A stretch of DNA of 64,000 nucleotides. It comes from Bugulina stolonifera. Taxonomy: Eukaryota > Bryozoa > Gymnolaemata > Cheilostomatida > Bugulidae. Both the position numbers and the translations under genes were made by a program. The notes beneath the pieces were generated by a model. The model worked only from the letters and a program-made list of their open reading frames with translations, did no database searches and had not been told where the DNA came from. Below, in pieces: positions 38,586-48,400 of this stretch (the first letter of the stretch is position 1; every line of letters starts with the position of its first letter). Location: NCBI GenBank assembly GCA_935421135.1, contig OW285190.1, positions 5,208,001-5,272,000 of the forward strand. Reading direction: 5' to 3'.

Positions 38586-41500
38586 ATGGGAAATGCATGC
38601 TGCAAGCTTGACTCCGACTATGATGGTTATTACTATGACTACGATGGTTATTACTATGACAGTAAGTGCTCTATATGTTGTCATACTAGCTTTATTATTT
38701 CAGTGATATGATGTATACACGTTTACATTATTTGTAGTTACTGTTTCACAGTCAACGCCCCATGCATTTTGCTTAAAATATAATAATTTAATAACTGACA
38801 AGTTTTTTTTTTCGCAATCTGAATTAGTTTTTTATGCTCAGTTAGAATCACATAAGCTTTCATGTGTTTGATCTTGACTTATTTGAGGGCGCCAGGTCAA
38901 AGTATGCAATTTTTAGGTATCATTCAGGTATGATTTGGTAAAGTTGCTAAATTTGACCTAGAGGAGTTAAAAAAGTTAAGATCAAACACATGAAAGCTTA
39001 TATGATTCTGAATGAGCATAAAAAACTAATTCAGATGGTGCAAGAAAAAAGCAACCGTCAGTACCTCTGAAGAATAGCTACAAGGCCAATGTACCCAACT
39101 GGCAGTGTAAAATTTATTTACAGCATACTCCTTTGCTCATTGACCTTGTAGTGGTAACTACATGCACATGTACATGTACGCATAGATCTTTGTTTCATAA
39201 GCCTACATAATATACATTTTGCCTAGACCTGCAAAGAGACCCAGTATTCCAGTAGTTCACAGCATACCTTTTCTTTAGAACTAAAATACAACTGAGCTAA
39301 TGTTAAATAGGTAATAGAAACGGAATTAAAGAGGGCGACGAATTAAGTAACTTTTTATACATATTATATATATTGTGTATGAGGCAATTACGTACGCGCA
39401 AGTGTAATAGGCCTACACTATACCCTACACACTACGCGCTATACACTGCGCACCGAACAATGTACCCTATACTTTGCCCTCTATACTATACTATATTCTC
39501 TATACTCTGTACACTATACTATAGCCTACTATATGCTCTATACTCTATCAGTCGTTGTTGACAACCGGGGACCGAAGGCTGCAAAAAAGCTCATTATCCC
39601 AGCTAAGACTAAAGCACAGGAGGCTCCGGCTGGCGGACAAAAGTCACTCACAGCAGATGGTATAACACCAAATATAAATGCTACCACTGATGATGGACCT
39701 AGTAGCACACAGAAGAAGCAACCAGTGCTGTCTAGAACATTACTCTATATTCCAGCTGTAGGCTCGGTGATATGTGGTGATGAACCTGGTGCTAAGGAGA
39801 TGACTTACCACAACCTAGAGCCTCGACCCCATAACAACATATATGGTAAGACTACAGTATCACTGGTTCACATGTAGAGCAATTGCAGTACTTTCACACA
39901 TCTTTCATTCAAGCCCTGCAGTCTATTCCACAAATATATGAAAAGTGAGAAATCTTTTAAAATTCTCAATAATTTTATCTGTTGGCGATTGGTTTGCACG
40001 AACCAGGCCATTAGAGTATGGCATTTATTAACACAGTGTCACATTGTTAAACAATTAAGGACAGTTTGGCCTTCAACAAAGTATAAAACAGAGTTTTGTA
40101 ATTTCCCATATTAGAATTACATGTATTTTCACTCTAAACGCATCATGTTGTCCCAGGTGATTACCAATCTACATAATACAGCATGGTAGCCATGTTAGTG
40201 AGTCATTTATGTGAGACATGGTGAGTCATTCATATGGGACAGAGTGAGTGATTCATGTGGGACATAGTGAGTCATTCATGTGAAACATAGTGAGTCATTC
40301 ATGTAAGACATAGTGAATGATTCATGTAGGGCATAGTGAGTCATTCATGTGGGACATAGTGAGTCATTCATGTAGGACATAGTGAGGCATTCATGTAAGA
40401 CATAGTGAGTTATTCATGTGGGACATAGTGACAGAGATGTGTGCAAGTTTTATTTTGGCAACTCAAGTTTCCATGGCTAACTCTTAGTTGTGACTCTTCA
40501 AGTTACAAGTCAATTCTTTTAGTGACAGATCAAAACTTTCAAGTTACGAGTTAAATATTTACATGCCCGCAGAAACTCAAGTTTTTGTCAAGTTAACTAC
40601 AAGCAAGTTTCAATTCAATTCTTTTCTTGTTTAATTCGAGTCTTTTCATAGAGTTATTGGGTTATTGCTTAGCTTATGGTGAAATGTTGTTAGGAAATGG
40701 TGTTAGAAGTTCAAATTTCAAAACAAAATGTCACAGTTTTAGTGTAAAATGTGTTATAATTGTGGTTGTGGTTGGTGGTTATAACTGTGGTTATTTCTAT
40801 TCATTACAATTTACAGCTGCCCAATGAAAACTCAGTTATTGAATGTTTCAACATAATGATGTGTGAGTTGAGAGTCTTTGATCATAGCCGTAATTGAATT
40901 ACAATTCAAGTTACAAGTTTTTGACAACTGTGTATATCAAGTTACAAGTCTTTATAATAAGCCATAAAATGTTGCTTGAATTAACTCGAGTAAGAGTCTT
41001 TAACTCGAGTCTGGCATCTCTGCATAGTGAGTCGTTCATTTGGAACATAGTGAGTCGTTCATGTGGGACATAGTGAGTCATTCATGTGGGACATAGTGAG
41101 TCATTCATGTGGGACATAGTGAGTCATTCATGTCGGACATAGTGAGTCATTCATGTAGGACATACGATTGAAGTGATGGGTATTTCATAGCTCAAGTGAC
41201 TTATGGAATTGCCAGTTGGATGAATATTTTGAACGTTATTTGAGGTTATAAACTGACCTAACAATACTTTACGTATACTGTATTTGTTAATGAAATATTT
41301 TAATCCTAATGCTACTGGAGGCTCTCTAGGTGTTGGAGCAGTGTTAGGTCAGCCCTACCGCTTTATTGCTAGCTTAGTGTCCTGTATAGCTTAGGGTCAT
41401 GTGTCACCCACATAGATAATCCTAAATACAAAGATGCCAGACTCCAGTTAAAGACTCTCACTCAGTTAATTCAGGCAACATTTTATGGCTTATTAGAAAG

Positions 41501-42782
41501 ACTCGTAACTTGAATATACAGCTGTCAAAAACTTGTAAATTGAATTGTAATTCAATTATGGCTATGATCAAAGACTCTCAACTCACACATCATTATGTTG
41601 AAATATTCAATAACTGAGTTTTCATTGGGCAGCTGTGAATTGTAATGAATGGAAATAACCACAGTTATAACCACCAACCACAACCACAATTATAACACAT
41701 TTTACACTAAAACTGTGACATTTTGCTTTGAAATTTGAACTTCTAACACCATTTCCTATCAAAATTTCACCAGAAGCTAAAAAATAACCCAATAACTCTA
41801 TATAAAGACTCAGTTAAACAAGAAAAGAATTGAATTGAAACTTGCTTGTAGTTAGCTTGGAAAACTTGACAAAAACTTGAGTTTCTGGAGACATGTAAAT
41901 ATTTAACTCGTAACTTGAAAGTTTTGATCTGGCACTGAAAGAATTGACTTGTAACTTGAAGAGTCACAACTGAGAGTTGCCCATGGAAACTTGAGTTTCC
42001 AAAATAAAACTTGCACACATCTCTGCCTAAATATTATCTCTTTCTATAGCCACAGAGAAGCACAATATTGGATAATCACAGTAAATAAATGATTTTGACA
42101 TCATTTGAGCAATTAGAACCATTAATCTTTTTGTATTTTTCTTGCAGAGCATTTAACTCAAGGCAGAGCAAAGATGAACGCATTGGAGAGCCCCCAGCGC
42201 GGCAACACCGGTTTTATTGAAAAGCCTTCTAAGCTAAATAGCCAACAAAACTTGACTATTTCTAAAGACATGACACCAAAGTTAGTTTGGGATCATCAGA
42301 CTGTGTCAAGTAATTCGACTATTTCTGGGTCTAAACAACAATTTCCGGCAAAAAGGACAAAAGCGGAAACTTCTCTAAAAGGCTGGTCAAGACATTCAAG
42401 TTCAGTTAATCCTGCACCACCAGCACCAGTTTCTCCTAATGAAGAACTAGTTTATTCATTCCAATATGCGTTCCCAGCAATGATAATGGGCCAGCAGCTA
42501 GTTATACAGCAACAGCAGCAGCTACAGTATATGCTGTCCCAACAAATGCTAAATCGTCAGCGGAATATGTCTATCCCAGAGTCGACCAACACCATTCAGC
42601 AAGTTGCTCCACCTACAAGATCTGCCCCTCAAAGGAGAAATTCAACGGTCTCTCGAAGGAAAAATTCAAGTACTATAGGAGACCAATTAGCTTCCTCCTC
42701 TCTACCAGGCAGCATCGATCAAGCTCAAAAAGTCTACATTGAGCTCTTGGAAAAATACAAACACTGTTACCCAAAGGTTTAG
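38586..42782 (+). CDS. gene A: predicted acylated ITAM-bearing adaptor (3 exons)
   Basis: Exons 38586-38661, 39552-39845 and 42148-42782 join into 334 codons plus stop, both introns phase 1. An in-frame TAA immediately precedes the ATG. Donors are A|GTAAGT and G|GTAAGA; acceptors are CTCTATCAG and TTTTTCTTGCAG. Exon 1 encodes MGNACCKLDS, a classic N-myristoylation site followed by two Cys for palmitoylation, then a twice-repeated YDGYYYD (a 21-bp duplication). Residues 111-126 are YHNL-x8-YEHL preceded by E-M-T, an exact ITAM; the Glu of YEHL is split by intron 2. Exon 3 has a Pro-rich stretch (NPAPPAPVSP, about 211-220), a Gln/Met-rich helix (228-258), RRNS and RRKNS basic sites and YIEL near the end. 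It has no transmembrane segment or enzyme domain. By analogy it would sit on the inner plasma membrane and recruit tandem-SH2 kinases; this is inference. Confidence 0.65.
38795..39061. mobile_element. foldback MITE in intron 1 of gene A
   Basis: Inverted ends of about 75 bp start with CTGAC: AATCTGAATTAGTTTTTTAT, GCTCA and TAAGCTTTCATGTGTTTGAT on the left recur complementary on the right (to 39061), around a centre of about 95 bp. No coding capacity; target duplication not resolved. Confidence 0.8.
40197..41165. repeat. 23-bp minisatellite split by a MITE (intron 2 of gene A)
   Basis: The unit is about GTGAGTCATTCATGTGGGACATA. About ten copies occupy 40197-40431 and about six more 41023-41165, in the same orientation and phase. 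The hAT MITE at 40432-41022 sits between them and duplicated eight bases of the unit. Units differ by point changes (GGGAC, AGGAC, AAGAC, CGGAC). Confidence 0.9.
40432..41022 (+). mobile_element. hAT-type MITE, 591 bp (family M1)
   Basis: Ends are CAGAGATG and CATCTCTG (8-bp inverted termini), flanked by the perfect 8-bp target duplication CATAGTGA at 40424-40431 and 41023-41030. An 8-bp duplication with CAGRG termini is the hAT signature. The interior is non-coding and rich in AAGTTACAAGT/ACTTGTAACTT motifs. A second copy in reverse orientation is at 41429-42025. Confidence 0.92.
41429..42025 (-). mobile_element. hAT-type MITE, 597 bp (family M1, inverted copy)
   Basis: Reverse-complement copy of 40432-41022 over its full length. 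It has its own 8-bp target duplication CCTAAATA at 41421-41428 and 42026-42033, so the two are independent insertions and not a duplication of the region. One terminus is mutated (CAAAGATG for CAGAGATG). It ends about 120 bp before exon 3 of gene A. Confidence 0.92.
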
Positions 42783-42893
42783 TGCCACAAGATGGATAAA
42801 TATATTATGCCAAAATGTATGCCCAATGTACATAATTATATAATAGAATGGAAATGTACTATATATTACTTAAACTGTATCATGTTATTTTAC

Positions 42894-42899
42894 AATAAA
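42894..42899 (+). promoter_or_regulatory. polyadenylation signal of gene A
   Basis: AATAAA 112 bases after the stop codon of gene A, followed by TG-rich sequence. It fits the 3' end of a short 3'UTR. Confidence 0.6.
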
Positions 42900-43025
42900 T
42901 ATTGCTGTAACACCAACATGTAATATTTGCCTTTATATAAATACATTTGTAATACTTGTAAGCCAACTACTCAAAAGGGTGTTCATTATACATTGTAGTT
43001 TATGAAGAATTGCCCCTGCAATATT

Positions 43026-44640
43026 GTAATGGTTAGGCCAACTCGGCCCCATCCCCGAGTGGGTTTCCTCAGACATTGTGAACACTAGTACAATTCTACA
43101 TTGTAATTTACCTGTGTAACCTAATTACATGTATGTAGTGGATAGTCACTTATAATGTGCATTACTGAGCAATTATCAGAGCTGAGTCCAAGTCATAGAT
43201 TTGACTTGACTTGCCAAGTCAAGTCACAAGTCGACTTTACTTGGACTTGCCAACTTGATGACTTGACTCGACTTTGACTTGCGCATCAATGTGACTTGAC
43301 TTGACTTGGACACATGATTGACTTGTGATTTCGACTTGACTTTGACTTGCACATCAATGTGACTTGACTTGACTTGGACACATGAATGACTTGTGATTTT
43401 GACTTGGGTTCTGCCAAGTCGAGCTGGCAAATAAAAATTTTGTACAGTGTTTAGCCAAGAAAAAAAAGTCTCAATTGCCTACCTATTTATCATTTTTACT
43501 AGATCAGTGCTACTAGCAGCACTCAGAGTATATCAAGGTTAGCTATGAGAATACACAATTCAGGCAATATTTAGGCTGTGTGTAAGTGAGACTACACAAC
43601 GACAATGCATAGTCACAAGTACACACAGTGAGAATAGTGTAGTGTAAGTGATTAGCATAGGTATGGTGTAAGTAGTGAATACAATGTGCAGTGCAATAAT
43701 TACTAGAATTAAATTGCAGGACTGGCCAGTGGACACTCTGCGCTGTACCATGCGCTGTTTATATGCTATGTAACACTGCATCACCATTACAATATACAGT
43801 ATATAATACTATATGACCAGTCTCGACCGTAGTGCCAATAATACTACTTATGTAGACTAGTTCTTTACCATGATTGCATGACATACATGTACATGCCCTG
43901 CTACACCTTGGCATAGGTTTTCATGGATTGGAATGCCTACTAAAATCAAAAGATTATGTTTTGGAAAATGTAAAATTTTTTGAAGTTGTCTTCCACTTGA
44001 CTTGTGACTTGCATGACAGCTGACTTGACTTGACTTCAAAATTTTAGAAGCTACTTGACTTGAGGCAGCACTGACTTGACTTGGACTTGACTTGACTCCA
44101 AAATTCTAGAAATGACTTGCAAGTTGACTTGAACCCAACTCTGGCAATTATGTCCTTTTTATACCCATGTAAAGAGGCCCGACCTCTCAGAATTGCCCGA
44201 TTTTGATTTTGTACATGTTTTAGATAGTTTTAAGCATCTTTTGTTGAACCCGACCTATTTCGGTTCGGCCTCCGGCCGCCACATTGTTGCGCAATTTCTG
44301 GACGACACTACGTCAGTCTTTTTACCAGAAGTTCTTATACTATATGAAGCACATTGTTTTTGTTTGTCGTCTCAGTTCATGCTTGGATCTCAATAAAGAC
44401 ACATCTATACTTATATACAGAGACTTTCACTTCGTAGATAGGTCGTTCCAGTTGTCAAAGTCTTTGACCTTGCCTCCCAAACCGCCTTCTAGGTCTGATC
44501 ACTCTCTTTTTCAGTATAGTAAACAAGCATCGACTCGCAACCACATGGGTCGTCTTGAGTAGTTATTTGACTACTAGTACCTGTTGATCTTTCATGTAAT
44601 GAGAAGGCCTAGCACCACTCATAGACTCTTCATTTACAGT
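43026..44640 (+). mobile_element. diverged LTR of the 53.5 kb retrotransposon family, with nested MITE
   Basis: From 44152 to about 44637 the sequence follows the LTR at 53552 block by block: TTTTTATACCCATG, AGGCCCGACCTCTCAGAAT, TTGTTGCGCAA, ATACTATAT, CAATAAAGACACATCTATAC, TGGGTCGTCTT and GATCTTTCATGTAATG. The part before the hAT MITE (43177-44143) begins TGTAATGGT at 43026, like the LTR start TGTGATGGT, so the MITE probably landed inside an existing solo LTR. Divergence is large, so this copy is much older than the 53.5 kb element. The 3' end appears shortened. Confidence 0.7.
43177..44143. mobile_element. hAT-type MITE, 967 bp (family M2)
   Basis: Termini CAGAGCTGAGTCCAAGTC and, on the other strand, CAGAGTTGGGTTCAAGTC, with a perfect 8-bp target duplication GCAATTAT at 43169-43176 and 44144-44151. 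Both subterminal regions consist of degenerate GACTTGACTTG repeats on both strands. No transposase. The left flank is a possible LTR start and the right flank is LTR sequence, so it seems nested in an LTR. Confidence 0.92.
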
Positions 44641-45496
44641 ATGCTCCTACAATAGCCGGTTAGCCCTAGGGCCTACAAATCTGAACTATGCAGAATTTGT
44701 CATCTTTTATCATTGAATTAACAAGTATGGGAGAGCCCAATGAGATTATGTAATGTAAACAAATGGCTACCAGACAACTGCACCGATCTCTACAAAACCT
44801 ATCTTTTATTTCATCTCACTTGTTAACAAACCAGTAGTCAATATAAATAATGCTTTGACCACTTTCCTGTGTTTAGTGTTTAATTTATCAATTCGCCTAT
44901 GGGTTCATGAATGGCTGCAAAAACCTTCAGGCCTTGGACCATATTTTAACCCTAAAGTTCTTGGATTTTGCACCATTTCGGTGTCTAATTTTGATAAAGT
45001 TTCCAAGTTATTATGCTTGCTACCCTTGAGACCCCCCACCTCTTTTCTTAGATTTTGACCACTGAACCTAGGTGCTCTGGCGTCAGTTCCCTGAAGATCT
45101 TCAGCTGGGAAACTTCTAGTTTAGTAGTCACGCAAGCTGTGTATAGAGTAAGAGAAATGTCTTTATTGCAGTCCAACAAGTGAATGACCACAGGAGACCA
45201 AACGTCTCGCCTTTTCTATGAAAACTCCTTCCGGTGGAAGGTTCCGGTAAAGCATTGCGCAATAATAGGTACTCTACACAATATAGTTGCTCAGTACATT
45301 TGGGTCAGTTACTAACTGGAGTAGACCTAGAAAGAACACAACAATGCCTTGATGCCGCCACGTTTCATCCTACATGTATATAAAAATGCAAAGAATTTAG
45401 AGAAAGTATTTTTAGTAAAATTTTGAAAAATGATCCAACATGTTAAATACTTTATGTGAATCATATTAATTCATTTATTATTATTAACCTTTGCAA
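44641..45496. other. intergenic region upstream of gene B
   Basis: No coding frame supported. It holds whatever promoter serves gene B; no TATA box at a convincing distance was seen. Confidence 0.3.
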
Positions 45497-48400
45497 ATGG
45501 GCAATGGCATTTGCTGTGTAAAATCTGGTTCATCAAAACGTGGCCGCATTTCCAACGGTAAGCGATCGGCTATGTTGTCATATTACTAAATGTCAGGGGT
45601 GGGACTAGCCGGTTAAAACGCTATTCGATTGTGCTAATCTCTTCTTTTGCACCAGCGAACAGCTGTGACACGCTTCTTTCAACTTCTGTCAATTTTTAAT
45701 AGCATTTTAACCAATACGCTGTTATTTTCAGCCCAATCTGCTACTTGCTAGTTACTAGCAAAGGGGTATACCCCTTTGGTTACTAGTGCCCTTGCCGCTG
45801 CAGCCATTTCTGGCCGTCTACACAATTACCCGCCGTGAAGTTGCTAACCAACTCAATTTCGTATCCGGATTATATGGGTGTTTAAAGCTTTTTGACTTCA
45901 AAAACATAGTCTACACAAAGAAGAAACATATAAAGAACAGATTATAGTATGTGTGGTGAATACTTTTATATTAGAAGTCTAAAATACTACCGGTTTAACC
46001 ACAAATATATAATATTTTAGACATTGACAGAAAATCATGGGGAAATAAGTCTAAATTTTACTTTGTACATGTATTACTGCTGCAATAGTACATGTACAAT
46101 ACTGTACAACACTAATGCTTCTACAGTTTCCACAGACAATTTGAAGGTTATATATGTGATGCCTAATACACATGCAATTGACTTGGCTATATTACATTGA
46201 GTTTGTTGCTGCTGTTTCTTATCGTTATCAATGATGTTTCAAATCCATGACGCAGCCCTTTTGTGCATTGTAGAAAATAATATAAACACAATATTAACTC
46301 TGCAGAACAATGAAGCTGAAGAGAAGTAAACAAGAAATAGCTGTGTTTGTGCTTTTTAATTTTCATGGAAATAAATGGGCGCCTTTGAATTGCTCTCTCA
46401 AATCTGATTTGAGAGAAGACAACTTCTAATTAATAGCGATTCGGCGGATATAAAAGCTATTCCCTATATTTAAATTTCACTATCACATAGACAGATTCTC
46501 TATTCTTGTAGTGAATAGCTAATAGCACACATTTCTCTATTCTTAAAACTATCGACTCCCACCCCTGCTAAATGTACAAGACGTGTACATGTGTGATGAT
46601 TGTTGGCAGCTACTAACAAACAATATCCAATATTGTATTATCATTATACACGTATTTATACTGTATTAATCCTGCATTATATATTTATAACCATGCAGCC
46701 TGGGATGGCAATTTCCACAAGTGTGGAGCCAAGTCTTTGGCTGCTCATGTATGAAACTTATTGCAAAAAATTTATAATGATAAAAAATTATAAGCAAACT
46801 TGTTGTAAACATGGATATTCAATATGCAAAAGAGTTCCCAGAAAATAGACCAACAAAACAGACAGATAAATAACACTGTAGCTGCTCTAACACCGTGTTT
46901 CATGTTAGGGATAGCTTGCGCTAAAGTAGAACTATTTAAGGCACTTGTACATGTACATACATGTTCAACAGCTACTTCAGAATCCGTTATGTGCAACATT
47001 GCATAATTTCATGTAGCTTTAGATCTATGGTTGGAGTGACACCATATGTAATGGAGAAGACAACTTCTCCATCAGGAATTTTACTGTACAGTACAACCCT
47101 TGCTATGAACAAACAGCACAAAGTTGCATCTGCCTCTTCAGGTTCTGATAATTATAGACATACAAATGTACATTGTATATAGTATTGTAATGTTTCTGAG
47201 TTAGATGATCATACGAGAGCCGAGGGCTGCACGTATGTGAAGGGCTTGGAAGGTGGTAGAGGCCGGCCAAGTGTACCTTCTGCTCATTACATAAAAGAGT
47301 GAACAGTTATAGGTGCTCTTATTAGTGTAGATTGTAGATTATCTTAGACGTAGGCCGATGCCGAGACTCATTGGAGCTCAGGACCGACGTAGGTCTAGTA
47401 GAGTTTATACTCCGAGGGAGTGATCTGTAGAGTTTATACTCCAAGGGAGTGTAGTGAAGAAGATCTAACCTTGGGAGCCTAAGTCCGACGCTAGGTTCAT
47501 TTAGAACCCGGGATCGGCCTAAGCCTAAGGGGTGGATAGAGATATGCTTAGCCTAGGATGAGGTGAACTCGAGCCGTACTGAATCCAAAGGATTCTCAGG
47601 TGGAGTTACCCGCCTAAAGAGTAAGCCTTTGTAGGTTGAGTTAGGAGATGTTGCTTTATTCAAGCGCAATCAACAACTGATTCACAATAGAAAATGCTCT
47701 GCCTTATATACATAACAAACTTCCAGTAAAAATGGTACGACATGGTATCGGGCGGCCGACAGGGGATCGGCTCCGGAACTTACGCAACAATATGTCTGGT
47801 TCCGCCCGACCTGGCCATATGAAAAGGTCGGCCATGGCACAAAAAGTGCTTACAATAGGTAAAAACATGTCGTGTGTAAATATGGGCTAAATTCATAAGG
47901 TCGGCCACGTAGTTGCAGTATAAAGTGGCAAAAAGACTCTAACAATATGCAATCAAGCAAGGACAGACAATTACTAAATAAGTATAAATGTGGGAAAAAC
48001 CAAGTTGCAATAGAGAGTAATTCCAAGGCTTGATTGCTAATACAGACATGTATATAAGACACCCAGTGGATAATAGGGTATTGAATGCATAGATAATAAT
48101 AGGTAGACAATGCATGGATATGTGGATAACAGTATATGAATAAGGTAAATTGTTAGCTAATGATATTGTCAGTGTGGCTGGCCTAGGTGCCATTTCCACG
48201 GAGGCTGTTTCACCACAGTATTATATTATTTCATTGACAGAACAAGGCAAGAGGCGGAAAGAATATAGATATTCTATTGTCAAGAAGAATAATCATTCAG
48301 GAACTTCAACAGTGTCTGATTTACCAGCTCCACTTGTAAAGTCGCTTAGTGGTTCTCACAAATCACTCGATGATGGTCATAAAAAGTTAGCATCACCTTG

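Noticed and set aside
46961..47182. 73-codon frame in intron 1 of gene B as an extra exon
   Set aside because: It has a possible acceptor (AG at 47022), but two different phases are open and neither matches the phase-1 junction of gene B; no good donor follows.
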